A DNA stretch of 64,000 nt from Galbibacter sp038433465 (GTDB lineage: Bacteria; Bacteroidota; Bacteroidia; Flavobacteriales; Flavobacteriaceae), in contig NZ_JAESVF010000001.1 of assembly GCF_038433465.1 (NCBI RefSeq), positions 372,001 through 436,000 of the forward strand, in the 5' to 3' direction. Positions 52,121 through 61,747 of this stretch are shown in pieces. Each line of letters opens with the position of its first letter. Positions within the stretch are counted from its first letter, which is position 1. The position numbers were made by a program, and so were the translations under genes. The notes under the pieces are model-generated. The model worked only from the letters and a program-made list of their open reading frames with translations, was not told the DNA's origin and did not search any database.

Positions 52121-53904
52121 GATTTAAACTGTTTATCGATTAACGAAATTACTTCCGCTGCTTTATCATAATCGTTTTGCATTGCTGCATTTGTACTTGG
52201 CGAATATCGCGCCAATTCGCAGTTTTTAAGCAAGGCTATAAAATCGTTTACAACTTCTTGCTCAACGTTTTTAGCCAACAATAACTCACTAATTTTTTCT
52301 TTGCTGAACTCCGATGTTACCAATTTGAGTTTTGCACGCAAGTAATTGTGTAATGCTCGCTCTAAAGATTCGTAGAAAGCCTCTTTGTTTCCTAAATTCT
52401 TTTTAGCTTCCGAAAGATATTTCTTGGCTAACTTATTGGCTTTTCGAACTCTATTTCCAACAACATCACTCGCCATAGCTGCTCTTTTCTTACCAATTAA
52501 AATTGCAATTGGAATTAAAAGTAGCGGAGCTAAAAACAACACATAATACCATAACGAACCAAAAAATATTGGGGTAGATTTTGGCTGTAAATTGGTATTG
52601 AGTTTTATAAATCTAAACTGATCGCCAATAGCTGTAACTGCCTGTTTGTTTACCGCAGTATCGTTACTTGCAACAGGATTATTTGCAGAAGCACTCGATG
52701 GGCCTTCGTACACATTAAGCAACGCTTGTTGCGAGGTTATTGTTTTATACTTTCCTTCCTTCGGATCGAAATACGAAAAGGCTACTTCTGGAATAGGATA
52801 CTTCCCTTTAAACTGAGGAACAATTGTGTAATTATCAGAGATTTTACCGCTCATTCCAGCAATATTGGTCGACACATTTTCATCGTGTTCTGGCTCGTAA
52901 ACTTCCAACGAACTCGGCAACGTTAACTTTGGAAGATTGAAAAGTTTTAAGTTTCCTTTTCCGCTCACCTGTACTTTTGCCGTTAACGATTCGTTTGCTT
53001 TTAAATCGGATTTCGAAGTGATGACATCAAAATCAAATTGTCCAACAGCCCCTGTAAAACCTGCAGGCTTTCCTGCTTCTGGTAAAGGTTTTACATTGAT
53101 GGTACGATTTCCTGCCGTCACCGTTTTATGGGTTTGTGTAAACAGCCTTCCGCCAAATACATCTCTTCGGTTGGTCGGCACATCTACCGTAACATCTAGC
53201 GCCAATGGCTCAATTTCTAAAGCCCCTGTTTTTTGCGGATACAATACAACGCGTTTCAATACAACATAGCGATATTGCTTTCCTTGGTACAAACCATTTT
53301 CTACTTGAAAACGAGTTACTTTTATATCTTGAGACCAGAAATTATTATACGTTGGATTTGCCTTCGGAATAAAATTAGACACATTAATAGAAGGACTCAC
53401 ATACAATTTATAAACCACACTTACCGCTTCGTTTAAATACGGACTCGCATCTGAAACTTCGGCAACCAAATGAAGATTCTCGTCTGCAATATCATCAGCA
53501 GATGGTGGCGCATTTGGATCGCTTACTGCTTCGGTTACCTCAACTCGAATAGGTGTTGTTTTATAAGTTTCGTCTTCAATTTCAACTTTTGCCTGCGAAA
53601 TTGTAAAATTCCCTTTGGAAATAGGAGTTAAAATATACGAATACGATTTTGTAAACGAACGCTTTCCGTTTACCCAAGAATGACTTACCGATTGGTTTGG
53701 CCCCATTACTACTCTAAAACCTTCAAACGAAGGAGGCACAAAGTTATCGCCGTCTTTATTCATACTAAATTCCACACGCAAACGCTCGTTAACACCTAGC
53801 TTTTGCTTGCTTACTTTAGCTTCAAACTGAACGCCTTCCTCTTGAGAAAATAAACTTCCCGAAAGGGTGATAAAAAAAGTAAGTATTAATAGTTTAATTT
53901 TCAT
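52117..53904 (-). CDS. batD: BatD aerotolerance protein
   Basis: 595 residues. Signal peptide (SGSLFSQEE), several immunoglobulin-like beta-domains with VSPSINVSNFIP-type repeats, a membrane segment near 450-470 (LWYYVLFLAPLLLIPIAILIG) and a cytoplasmic helical tail (about 480-590). The oxygen-tolerance BatD family. Between batC (3 bases) and batE (4-base overlap). Confidence 0.92.
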   Translation of the reverse strand: MKIKLLILTFFITLSGSLFSQEEGVQFEAKVSKQKLGVNERLRVEFSMNKDGDNFVPPSFEGFRVVMGPNQSVSHSWVNGKRSFTKSYSYILTPISKGNFTISQAKVEIEDETYKTTPIRVEVTEAVSDPNAPPSADDIADENLHLVAEVSDASPYLNEAVSVVYKLYVSPSINVSNFIPKANPTYNNFWSQDIKVTRFQVENGLYQGKQYRYVVLKRVVLYPQKTGALEIEPLALDVTVDVPTNRRDVFGGRLFTQTHKTVTAGNRTINVKPLPEAGKPAGFTGAVGQFDFDVITSKSDLKANESLTAKVQVSGKGNLKLFNLPKLTLPSSLEVYEPEHDENVSTNIAGMSGKISDNYTIVPQFKGKYPIPEVAFSYFDPKEGKYKTITSQQALLNVYEGPSSASANNPVASNDTAVNKQAVTAIGDQFRFIKLNTNLQPKSTPIFFGSLWYYVLFLAPLLLIPIAILIGKKRAAMASDVVGNRVRKANKLAKKYLSEAKKNLGNKEAFYESLERALHNYLRAKLKLVTSEFSKEKISELLLAKNVEQEVVNDFIALLKNCELARYSPSTNAAMQNDYDKAAEVISLIDKQFKS

Positions 53905-53907
53905 TTG

Positions 53908-54864
53908 TTACCAATCTTTTTCAGATTTTACTGGTGCGCCTTTTACTTTTTCGGCATTTATTTTTTCTTGTACTTTTTTCTCTTCGTTATTCATCGCCTC
54001 CAAAATATTTTTTACTTGCTGTGGCGATAATTGATCTGGACGAGGTTGTTGCTGTTGTTGCTCTTGAGGCTTATCTCCAGGATTTTTTTGCTGATCTTGC
54101 TTATCGTTCTTTCCTTCGTCTTGTTTTTGATCTTCTGGATTATCGCCTTGCTCGTCTTTGTTATCTCCTTCTTTATTTTGGTCGTCTTCCTTCCCTTGGT
54201 CGTCTTTTTTCTCGTCGCCTTCGTCTCCTTCTTTCTTATCTTGATTTTCTTGGTTGTCTTGGTTCTCCTTATCCTGATCTTGGTTTTGATCGTCTTTGTT
54301 TTGATCTTGATTATCTTGATTTTGGTCTTGCTGTTGTTTCAACATTTCTTTTGCCAAAGCCAAATTATATCGTGTTTCCTCATCAGAAGGATTGTTTCGC
54401 AACGCTTCCTTATACGCTTCTACTGCTTTTTGGTATTCTTTATTTTTCATAAACACATTACCCAAATTATGAAACGCTTTGTGTTTATCTTCTTTACTAC
54501 TAGCCGTTGTGCCTGCTTCTTTATAGCGCATAAATGCCTCGCCCATACTCTCTTTGTTGTAATACAAATTTCCTAGATTGTATTTTGCTTTGGCATTTTC
54601 TGTGCTTTTGGCAACCGCTTTTCGATACTCCATCTCTGCAGTAGTAGCATCGTTATTTTCTTCTAAAATTTCGTTTCCGTTATGGGTGTACGTAATCGAC
54701 TCCGACAACGCTTTTTGCTTCGCTTTTTCTATAGCTTCGCTGTCTTGTGCTTTTACTTCTGAAAATGAAAAAAGCGACAAAATAGCTAAAAAAACCATTT
54801 GACAACAAATAGTCTTTCTTTTAATCTGAATATTATTTGTGTTATTTTTCATCATTCTTCTCAT
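53908..54864 (-). CDS. batC: BatC: TPR protein with long Asp/Gln/Asn-rich region
   Basis: 318 residues. Starts inside the end of batB (ATG at 54864; ATGs at 54855 and 54852 are alternatives). Signal peptide (LFSFSEVKAQ), TPRs (about 90-170: AFHNLGNVFMKNKEYQKAVEAYKEAL), then a very acidic low-complexity stretch about 173-285 made of QDQN, DQNKD, KEGD and QQQQ words, then SPQQVKNILEAMNNEE. The tail may be a disordered linker. Aerotolerance component. Confidence 0.88.
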   Translation of the reverse strand: MRRMMKNNTNNIQIKRKTICCQMVFLAILSLFSFSEVKAQDSEAIEKAKQKALSESITYTHNGNEILEENNDATTAEMEYRKAVAKSTENAKAKYNLGNLYYNKESMGEAFMRYKEAGTTASSKEDKHKAFHNLGNVFMKNKEYQKAVEAYKEALRNNPSDEETRYNLALAKEMLKQQQDQNQDNQDQNKDDQNQDQDKENQDNQENQDKKEGDEGDEKKDDQGKEDDQNKEGDNKDEQGDNPEDQKQDEGKNDKQDQQKNPGDKPQEQQQQQPRPDQLSPQQVKNILEAMNNEEKKVQEKINAEKVKGAPVKSEKDW

Positions 54865-55888
54865 TAAACAAGTTTAACTTCTGAATCCAAACTGTTTTTC
54901 TTTCTAAAAGGAAAATATCTAGAAACAAGAATAAAATCGCACCTGCAATAAACCATTGAAACTGATCTTTAAAATCGGCAAATTGCTTCGATTCAAACTC
55001 AGTTTTATCCATTTTGGTTAACGTTTCCGTTACAAAATCTACAACCGCTTCTGTATTGGTTCCGTTAATGTATTCGCCATTTCCTTCCGCAGCAATATCA
55101 CTTAAAATATTTTCATTCAACTGCGTAATAACCACTTCACCTTCTTGGTCTTTTTTATACGAATCTATAATTCCATTTATTCTGATAGGAATTGGACCTC
55201 CTTTTGGTGTTCCTACTCCGATAGTGTAAATTTTTATGCCAGCTTCTTTTGCTTTTTCAACCGACTCTAACGCCATATCTGAATGGTCTTCTCCATCAGA
55301 AATTAAAAACAACACGCGGTTGGTTTGCTCTTGGTCGTCGTAATAAGTGGTTGCCAAATCGATAGCTTCGTTGATGGCCGTTCCTTGCGACGACATCATA
55401 TCGGTATTCATGCTTTGTAAAAACATTTTCCCTGCCGCATAGTCTGTTGTAATTGGCAACTGAGGATAAGCCTGCCCTGCGTATGCAATAATCCCGATGC
55501 GGTCGCTTGCTAAATTATTCATGATTTCAGAAACAATTCGCTTTGCTTTTTCCAATCGGTTGGGAGCAATATCTTCGGCAGCCATACTTTTTGAAACGTC
55601 AATTGCAAAAACAATATCTACCCCTTCGCGTTTTACAGTTTCTAGCTTTGTACCAACTTTAGGATTTACCAATGCCACAGACAAACACACAATTACCAAC
55701 AACAAAAACAACAATTTTAAAAACGATTTAAACGTTGATTTGTTCGGACTTAACTTTTCTAATGCCGCTGCATTTGCAAATTTCTTTTGGGTTTGTCTTT
55801 GCCAAAACTTAAACCCGAGAAAAAGCAATAACAATAAAGGGATTAACCCCAGCAAATAGAAATATATTTTTTCGTCTAATTGATACAT
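54842..55888 (-). CDS. batB: BatB: membrane-anchored von Willebrand factor A protein
   Basis: 348 residues. Two membrane segments (about 8-28 and 58-75) precede a VWA domain with MIDAS motif FAIDVSKSM (D97) and later ISDGEDHSD. The C-terminal hydrophobic anchor is near 325-340. Works with BatA in the Bat complex. Its end overlaps batC by 23 bases; six bases after batA. Confidence 0.93.
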   Translation of the reverse strand: MYQLDEKIYFYLLGLIPLLLLLFLGFKFWQRQTQKKFANAAALEKLSPNKSTFKSFLKLLFLLLVIVCLSVALVNPKVGTKLETVKREGVDIVFAIDVSKSMAAEDIAPNRLEKAKRIVSEIMNNLASDRIGIIAYAGQAYPQLPITTDYAAGKMFLQSMNTDMMSSQGTAINEAIDLATTYYDDQEQTNRVLFLISDGEDHSDMALESVEKAKEAGIKIYTIGVGTPKGGPIPIRINGIIDSYKKDQEGEVVITQLNENILSDIAAEGNGEYINGTNTEAVVDFVTETLTKMDKTEFESKQFADFKDQFQWFIAGAILFLFLDIFLLERKTVWIQKLNLFNEKNDEK

Positions 55889-55894
55889 AATATT

Positions 55895-56896
55895 TTACAC
55901 AAAACTTCTAAAAACAGTATATCTTAACAAATATTCAATAACTAATAAAGCGCAAGCTAATAACGCAAACACTCTAAATTCTTCTTCGTAATTGTAATAT
56001 TTAAACTCTTCGATATCTGTTTTTTCTAATTTATTGATTTCTTCATAAATCTCGGAAAGCTTCTCGTTGTCGGTCGCTCTAAAATAAACACCGCCTGTTT
56101 TTTCAGCAATATCTTTTAAAAGCGCTTCATCGATTTCCACTTTGCTCATTCCGTATCTAAAACTTCCGTCGGGATTGTATGCAATTGGCGACAACGCCAT
56201 TCCGTTACTACCAAGCCCGATGGTATAGGTTTTAATTCCGTATTCAATAGCCAAACTCGCTGCGGTTTGCGGTTCTATAAACCCCGAATTATTAACCCCA
56301 TCAGTCAATAAAATAATCACTTTACTTTTGGCTTTACTGTCTTTTAATCTGTTTACTGAAGTTGCCAATCCCATCCCGATAGCGGTTCCGTCTTCTAATT
56401 GTCCGTAGGTAATATCGTTTAACGAACGTAGCACAATAGATTTATCGCTTGTAATTGGTGTTTTTGTAAAACTCTCTCCAGAATACACTACGAGTCCGAT
56501 ACGGTCGTTTACACGCTCTTTAATAAAGTCGGCTGCAACTTTTTTTAAGGCACTCAATCGATTTGGTTTTAAATCGCGCGCCAACATACTCGATGAAACA
56601 TCAATTGCCATTACAATATCTATTCCTCGTGTAGTTTTTGTTCTTGTTGAAATGTCTTCCGTTTGCGGACGAGCCATTGCAACTATTAAAGCCGACAAAG
56701 CCAACAACCTCAACACAAATAGCAAAGGTTTTAATTTTGCCAACAGCGATGGAGCTGCTTTAAACCCTTTAATACTCGATATTTTTAACGAAGCTGTTTC
56801 TTTTTTACGCTTAAAAAAATACCAAACAATAGCCACTGGAAGTAATAAAAACAACCAGAAAAATTGTGGATTTGCAAATTGTATATTTTCAAACAT
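55895..56896 (-). CDS. batA: BatA: membrane-anchored von Willebrand factor A protein
   Basis: 333 residues. Membrane segments near 12-29 and 58-75, then VWA domain with AIDVSSSM (D99), LLTDGVNNSG and KTPITSDK motifs; C-terminal membrane helix near 310-325. Paralogue of BatB, likely heteromer partner. Two bases after the 553-residue gene. Confidence 0.94.
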   Translation of the reverse strand: MFENIQFANPQFFWLFLLLPVAIVWYFFKRKKETASLKISSIKGFKAAPSLLAKLKPLLFVLRLLALSALIVAMARPQTEDISTRTKTTRGIDIVMAIDVSSSMLARDLKPNRLSALKKVAADFIKERVNDRIGLVVYSGESFTKTPITSDKSIVLRSLNDITYGQLEDGTAIGMGLATSVNRLKDSKAKSKVIILLTDGVNNSGFIEPQTAASLAIEYGIKTYTIGLGSNGMALSPIAYNPDGSFRYGMSKVEIDEALLKDIAEKTGGVYFRATDNEKLSEIYEEINKLEKTDIEEFKYYNYEEEFRVFALLACALLVIEYLLRYTVFRSFV

Positions 56897-56898
56897 AA

Positions 56899-58560
56899 TT
56901 AACTCCCGGTTTTAAAATCTATAGAATTGGTTACCTTTTCTACAATTTGTTGTGCGTAGGCATCATCTTTATCATGCACCATAATAACCTGTTGGAAACC
57001 TCCGTTTTGAACAAAACTTAAAATTACATACGCACGCTCATTAGTTTTATTGGTTTCTGGGTTTACAACTTCTAAGGTTCCAAATACTTTATTTCCTTTT
57101 TTTCCTGTAGGTGTAACAAGCTCTTCTTGCTTTACAATCATATTTTTACCGCCAGCTTCATCTACTTTTTCCAAAGCCGCATCGATAGCTTTTTTAGCAT
57201 CAAAATCGGCTTCCTTTTTATAAGTAGAAACACTTGCTTCTATATAAAAGTTACTCCATAAATTTCCGTAGTTAAACACTTGGTATGTGTTCGTGCCTGT
57301 TCCTTCTACGCTATTTGGAATTTCGTTATCGCGTTTTAAAACTGCTGGAGTTTCTAGGTAAATCGCTGGATAGCCGTAGGCGCTTCCAACCCACTCTTGT
57401 GCCAACAACGATTTTGTTGCGTGTCCAAATACGGTATCTTTAACTGTTGAAAATCCGTATTTAAAAACAAACACTCCAAAAGTTATAAGCAATACTCCAA
57501 CTCCTGCTGCAATGGCATATTTTATTTGTTGCTTTTTCTTTTTTTGTTTGAAAGCCTCCACATATTCCTCTTGCTCCATTAACTCTTCTTCGGTTGGTTC
57601 TGGCAAAGCTTCTTTGGTTTTTACCACTATTTGCTCAATGGTTTTTCGGTCGCGGTCTATAATAGGTTCTTCAGGAGTAGATTTTGCAAACTTTACCAAA
57701 TCGGCAGTTTGTAAAACATTTTTAAATTGTTTGATGGTGTCTTCATCAATTTTTAAACTTCCCGCATCGCGAAGCATTTCCATTTTAGTAATCAACTCGT
57801 CGGTAGTACTTTCGAGTGCCGAAATATGCACATCTTCTTCTAAATACGAACGAACAATATTGGTTAATTCAGAATAATATTCTTTGTATTCAGACTGAAT
57901 GATATATTTTGATTCGTCTAACTTTTTCAGCTCTGCTAGTGCACGGTCGTATGGCGGCAACAGGGCTATTTTTTCGTCTTCTGTAAGTGGTTTACTTCTG
58001 AAAACAAACCAATATAAAAGTCCGCCTACAATGGCAGCAATTAAAAGTCCTATTAGCAGCCATTTCCACCAATCGCCCATTGGTTTTTCAACTTGTGCGA
58101 GTCCTTTAATGTCATACATTTTTTGTTTGGTAGTATCAACCACAACAGTACGAACTTCAATCTGTAACGAATCGGTAAAATACGGTTTGTTGTTAATCAT
58201 TACCTGCTGGCGTGGCAAGGTATATGTACCCGAATCGAACTGTGTTAAAGCGTATTTTTTTATTAAGTTGAATTTATCTTGATTGATAAGCGTGTCGGTA
58301 GGCAAGGCTTCCACCACTTCCAACGGCATAAAGGTTTGTCCGTCTGGAAAAATAACCTGCGCTGTAGTATCGGCAGCAACTTCAAAAGTAAAATGAATTT
58401 GTTCACCTATTTTGATAGAAGTAGAATCGACCGACGATTTTACCGTTGGCGTAGATTGTGCAAATGCAATACAAGACAGACAATAAAAAACCAGTAGCAA
58501 AATACTCGATTTCTTGCTACGCGAATTATAAAACTTATTCTTGAAAATCAAATCAATCAT
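56899..58560 (-). CDS. BatD-like/DUF4381-type membrane protein in the Bat operon
   Basis: 553 residues. Signal peptide (CIAFAQST), an immunoglobulin-like domain (about 38-140), membrane helix near 170-187 (WWKWLLIGLLIAAIVGGLLYWFVF), a DUF4381-like helical region (about 195-320), a second membrane helix near 355-375 (IKYAIAAGVGVLLITFGVFVF), and a distinct C-terminal domain. The latter resembles no family I recognise. In other Bacteroidota Bat operons a shorter protein stands here. Placed between the DUF58 and batA genes. Confidence 0.8.
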   Translation of the reverse strand: MIDLIFKNKFYNSRSKKSSILLLVFYCLSCIAFAQSTPTVKSSVDSTSIKIGEQIHFTFEVAADTTAQVIFPDGQTFMPLEVVEALPTDTLINQDKFNLIKKYALTQFDSGTYTLPRQQVMINNKPYFTDSLQIEVRTVVVDTTKQKMYDIKGLAQVEKPMGDWWKWLLIGLLIAAIVGGLLYWFVFRSKPLTEDEKIALLPPYDRALAELKKLDESKYIIQSEYKEYYSELTNIVRSYLEEDVHISALESTTDELITKMEMLRDAGSLKIDEDTIKQFKNVLQTADLVKFAKSTPEEPIIDRDRKTIEQIVVKTKEALPEPTEEELMEQEEYVEAFKQKKKKQQIKYAIAAGVGVLLITFGVFVFKYGFSTVKDTVFGHATKSLLAQEWVGSAYGYPAIYLETPAVLKRDNEIPNSVEGTGTNTYQVFNYGNLWSNFYIEASVSTYKKEADFDAKKAIDAALEKVDEAGGKNMIVKQEELVTPTGKKGNKVFGTLEVVNPETNKTNERAYVILSFVQNGGFQQVIMVHDKDDAYAQQIVEKVTNSIDFKTGS

Positions 58561-58605
58561 TCTTTAAAAAATTTCTCGGCTTTTTGCCAAATATCCATTC
58601 CAACT

Positions 58606-59472
58606 TTATCCTCTTCGTTTAAAATATCCTAATAGTTTTTTCACATAACTCTCGTCGGTACGGCTGCTTATAACTCCTGCACCGCTTTTTGAAAATACGG
58701 TTTGGTAATATTGCACTCTTTCGGTATAATATTGTGCGTATTGATTTCGTACACTTTTTGCTTTGGTGTTTACCAACATCAACTCGCCTGTTTCGGCATC
58801 TTCCATTTGTACAAAACCAATATTTGGGATGGTTTCTTCTTTTTCGTCGTACACTCTAATTCCAGTAATATCATGCTTATTGGCTGCAATTTTGAGCGCG
58901 TGCTCGTAATCATCAGCAATAAAATCTGACAAGACAAAAGCAATTACTTTTTTCTTGCTTACGCTGGTCATAAATTTAAGTGCACCGTTAATATCTGTTT
59001 GCTTGCTTTTTGGTTTGAATTCTAGCAATTCTCGAATGATTCGCAATACGTGAAACCTTCCTTTTTTTGGCGGAATGTACAATTCTATTTCATCTGAAAA
59101 TAATATCAACCCGATTTTATCGTTATTCTGCATAGCAGAAAAAGCCAAGGTGGCTGAAATTTCGGTAATAATGTCTTTTTTGAAATTGTCGGTCGTACCA
59201 AAAAACTCCGAACCACTAATATCTACCATAAGCATCATGGTAAGTTCGCGTTCTTCTTCAAACACTTTTACAAAAGGTTCGTTGTAGCGCGCCGTAACAT
59301 TCCAATCGATATTTCGTACATCATCTCCAAATTGATAATTACGTACTTCGCTAAAAGTCATACCACGTCCTTTGAAAGTCGAATGATATTCGCCTCCAAA
59401 AATGTGGTCGCTTAAACGACGCGTTTTTATCTCGATTTTTCGTACTTTTTTTAGTAGCTCTTTCGTATCCAT
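58606..59472 (-). CDS. DUF58-domain protein of the Bat operon
   Basis: About 289 residues from the ATG of MDTKELLKKV. The frame can be extended 12 codons to 59508, but those codons (RSSPLGRSGGE) are translation of a GC-rich repeat hairpin, so that start is rejected. DUF58 hallmarks: GRGMTFSEVRNYQFGDDVRNIDWNVTAR and a VWA-like core with MVDISGSEFF. A repeat-derived GGGAGGGG precedes the ATG. MoxR and DUF58 proteins usually act together as a chaperone pair. Confidence 0.9.
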   Translation of the reverse strand: MDTKELLKKVRKIEIKTRRLSDHIFGGEYHSTFKGRGMTFSEVRNYQFGDDVRNIDWNVTARYNEPFVKVFEEERELTMMLMVDISGSEFFGTTDNFKKDIITEISATLAFSAMQNNDKIGLILFSDEIELYIPPKKGRFHVLRIIRELLEFKPKSKQTDINGALKFMTSVSKKKVIAFVLSDFIADDYEHALKIAANKHDITGIRVYDEKEETIPNIGFVQMEDAETGELMLVNTKAKSVRNQYAQYYTERVQYYQTVFSKSGAGVISSRTDESYVKKLLGYFKRRG

Positions 59473-59484
59473 TTCCCCTCCCGA

Positions 59485-59501
59485 CCTCCCCAAAGGGGAG
59501 G
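59485..59501. repeat. GC-rich hairpin inserted between moxR and DUF58 gene
   Basis: CCTCCCC-AAA-GGGGAGG perfect palindrome, within a longer CCCCTCCCGACCTCCCC repeat-like stretch. The related CCCCCTTCAAAGGGGG is at 23262-23277. It lies 13 bases before the DUF58 start codon in the transcript. Confidence 0.6.
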
Positions 59502-59585
59502 AGCGCATTATTTATTTCTATTACACTTAATATAAATTAGCCTTTACAAGTCCCTTCCCTTGGGGAAGAGATTTAGGGTTAGGCG

Positions 59586-60587
59586 CTATGGTACTTCTAT
59601 TTCGTTTACAATTTTATTGATAATTTCTTCTGAAGTAATGTTTTCCGCTTCCGCTTCGTACGTAATCCCAATTCTATGACGAAGTACATCGTGTACTACG
59701 GCTCTAACATCTTCTGGAATTACATACCCTCTACGCTTAATAAATGCATAACATTTGGCTGCTGTTGCAAGGTTGATACTTCCCCTTGGAGAAGCTCCAA
59801 AACTAATAAGCGGTTTTAAATCTGACAGGTTATATTTTTCTGGATAACGAGTAGCAAAGATGATATCTAGAATGTATTTTTCTATCTTTTCGTCCATGTA
59901 AACTTCTCTAACAGAAGCCTGCGCACGCAAAATTTGGTCGATAGAAACTACTTGATTCACCTTGTTAAATTCGCCTTTTAAATTGACTCTAATAATTAAC
60001 TGCTCTTCGTCTAGTTTTGGGTATTTAATAACTGTTTTCAGCATAAAACGGTCAACCTGAGCTTCTGGTAATGGGTAAGTTCCTTCTTGCTCTACTGGGT
60101 TTTGTGTTGCCATTACTAAAAACGGCTTGTCCAGTTTAAACGTTTCATCGCCAATGGTTACTTGCTTTTCTTGCATGGCTTCCAGTAAAGCCGACTGTAC
60201 TTTGGCAGGTGCACGGTTAATCTCATCTGCAAGCACAAAGTTTGCAAAAATTGGTCCTTTTTTAATAGAAAAATCATTGTCTTTCATATTATAAATAAGG
60301 GTTCCCACTACATCGGCTGGCAATAAATCTGGTGTAAACTGTATTCTGCTAAAGCTTCCATCAACTGCTTTAGAAAGCGTGTTAATAGCAAGCGTTTTTG
60401 CTAACCCAGGAACACCTTCTAATAAAATATGCCCTTGTCCGAGCAACCCAATCAACAATCGTTCTACCATGTGTTTTTGTCCAACAATAACCTTGTTCAT
60501 CTCTAAGGTTAATACATCGATAAAAGCACTTTCTTTTTCTATTTTTTCATTAATCGCGTTAATGTCCAACGTAGTATTTTGCTCCAT
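59586..60587 (-). CDS. MoxR-family AAA ATPase
   Basis: 333 residues. Walker A GVPGLAKT (58-65) and Walker B FVLADEIN (116-122), followed by ATQNPVEQEGTYPLPEAQ (sensor 1 region) and the FGASPRGSINLATAAK arginine-finger region; a typical MoxR/RavA-class chaperone. First gene of the Bat operon, likely assembles or activates the VWA proteins downstream. Its stop lies 113 bases before the DUF58 start, the gap holding the GC-rich repeat. Confidence 0.95.
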   Translation of the reverse strand: MEQNTTLDINAINEKIEKESAFIDVLTLEMNKVIVGQKHMVERLLIGLLGQGHILLEGVPGLAKTLAINTLSKAVDGSFSRIQFTPDLLPADVVGTLIYNMKDNDFSIKKGPIFANFVLADEINRAPAKVQSALLEAMQEKQVTIGDETFKLDKPFLVMATQNPVEQEGTYPLPEAQVDRFMLKTVIKYPKLDEEQLIIRVNLKGEFNKVNQVVSIDQILRAQASVREVYMDEKIEKYILDIIFATRYPEKYNLSDLKPLISFGASPRGSINLATAAKCYAFIKRRGYVIPEDVRAVVHDVLRHRIGITYEAEAENITSEEIINKIVNEIEVP

Positions 60588-60857
60588 TTATGTTAATTTT
60601 TTGAGGCATCAATATAACACCATCTATAATTTCACGCAAATTGAAAATTTATTTAGACTGTGGCTGTTAACAATTGGTTAAAAAATAGGAAGAACACAAA
60701 AGATTAGGTATCTATTAATATATTTTTATAGTTTTTAACTATTCTCAGTACTTTTAGGGTTTTATTTAGAGCATTCTCAGAAGAAAACACTACTCAATTT
60801 TTAACAAAAAATGATGTGCAATAATCCAAGTACAATCAGTAAAAAAATAACACATAT

Positions 60858-61616
60858 ATGAAAAATAAAATTGCATTTATAACAGGCGCTACTAGCGGAA
60901 TTGGGAAAGCGACAGCTACACTTTTTGCTGAACACGGAATTGATTTAATTATCTGCGGAAGAAGAAGCGACCGGCTCAACGAATTACAAGCCACACTTTC
61001 GGAAAAAGTAAATGTACACACACTAACTTTTGATGTTCGAGATAAAGATAAAGTTTTTAAAGCCATTGAAAGCCTACCTGAAGACTTTAAAAATATCGAT
61101 ATTTTAATAAACAACGCAGGAAATGCACACGGTTTAGCACCCATAGACCAAGGTGAAATTTCCGATTGGGAAGCTATGCTCGACATCAATGTAAAAGGAC
61201 TTTTATATGTTTCGAAAGCCATAATCCCTGGAATGATAAACCGCAAATCTGGAAGAATTATCAATATTGGTTCTACCGCCGGAAAAGAAGTGTACCCAAA
61301 CGGTAATGTGTATTGCGCTAGTAAGCATGCTGTAGACGCCATCAATCAAGGGATGCGCATCGACCTTCATGCACACGGAATTAAAGTTGGCGCTATCAAC
61401 CCTGGTCTTGTAGAAACTGAGTTTAGTAATGTTCGATTTAAAGGAGACAAAACCAAAGCCGATGCTGTTTACAAAGGGTTTACACCTTTAAAACCCGAAG
61501 ATATTGCCGATGTTATCTATTTTGCTATTTCGCGCCCAGCACATGTTAATATCGCCGATTTAATTGTAATGCCATCCGACCAAGCATCGAGCACTATTGT
61601 AAATAAAAACAATTGA
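60858..61616 (+). CDS. Short-chain dehydrogenase/reductase
   Basis: 252 residues, classical SDR. Cofactor motif TGATSGIG (9-16), NNAG (86-88), active site S139, Y152 and K156 (NIGSTAG ... VYCASKHA). The R/RR at 35-36 after the second strand suggests NADP(H). Acts on an alcohol/ketone pair; substrate unknown. Monocistronic, 270 bases from the MoxR gene. Confidence 0.9.
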   Translation: MKNKIAFITGATSGIGKATATLFAEHGIDLIICGRRSDRLNELQATLSEKVNVHTLTFDVRDKDKVFKAIESLPEDFKNIDILINNAGNAHGLAPIDQGEISDWEAMLDINVKGLLYVSKAIIPGMINRKSGRIINIGSTAGKEVYPNGNVYCASKHAVDAINQGMRIDLHAHGIKVGAINPGLVETEFSNVRFKGDKTKADAVYKGFTPLKPEDIADVIYFAISRPAHVNIADLIVMPSDQASSTIVNKNN

Positions 61617-61690
61617 GCTTAATCTAGCATAGTTATACTGAAACATATAAAATATACTTCAGAAATTCAGCAGAAAAAGAAAAATATTTT

Positions 61691-61719
61691 TTGCTTTACA
61701 TTTCTACTTTATATCTTTA
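61691..61719 (+). promoter_or_regulatory. Promoter of the AlbA_2-type gene
   Basis: TTG (61691-61693), 18-base spacer, TATCTTTA (61712-61719), one mismatch from TAnnTTTG. It lies 29 bases before the ATG. Confidence 0.45.
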
Positions 61720-61747
61720 ATGTCAAACAATTAAGCAACTTTTTTAA

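Noticed and set aside
53934..54452. 172-residue plus-strand frame opposite batC
   Set aside because: Same cause: low-complexity batC read on the other strand.
54031..54576. 181-residue plus-strand frame rich in Leu/Ile/Val opposite batC
   Set aside because: Mirror image of the Gln/Asn/Asp-rich tract of batC; no family features.
59473..59508. N-terminal 12-codon extension of the DUF58 gene
   Set aside because: It encodes a GC-rich repeat hairpin (RSSPLGRSGGE) with no family match; ATG at 59472 preferred.
60836..61345. 169-residue minus-strand frame opposite the SDR gene
   Set aside because: Antisense shadow; the sense frame has intact SDR motifs.
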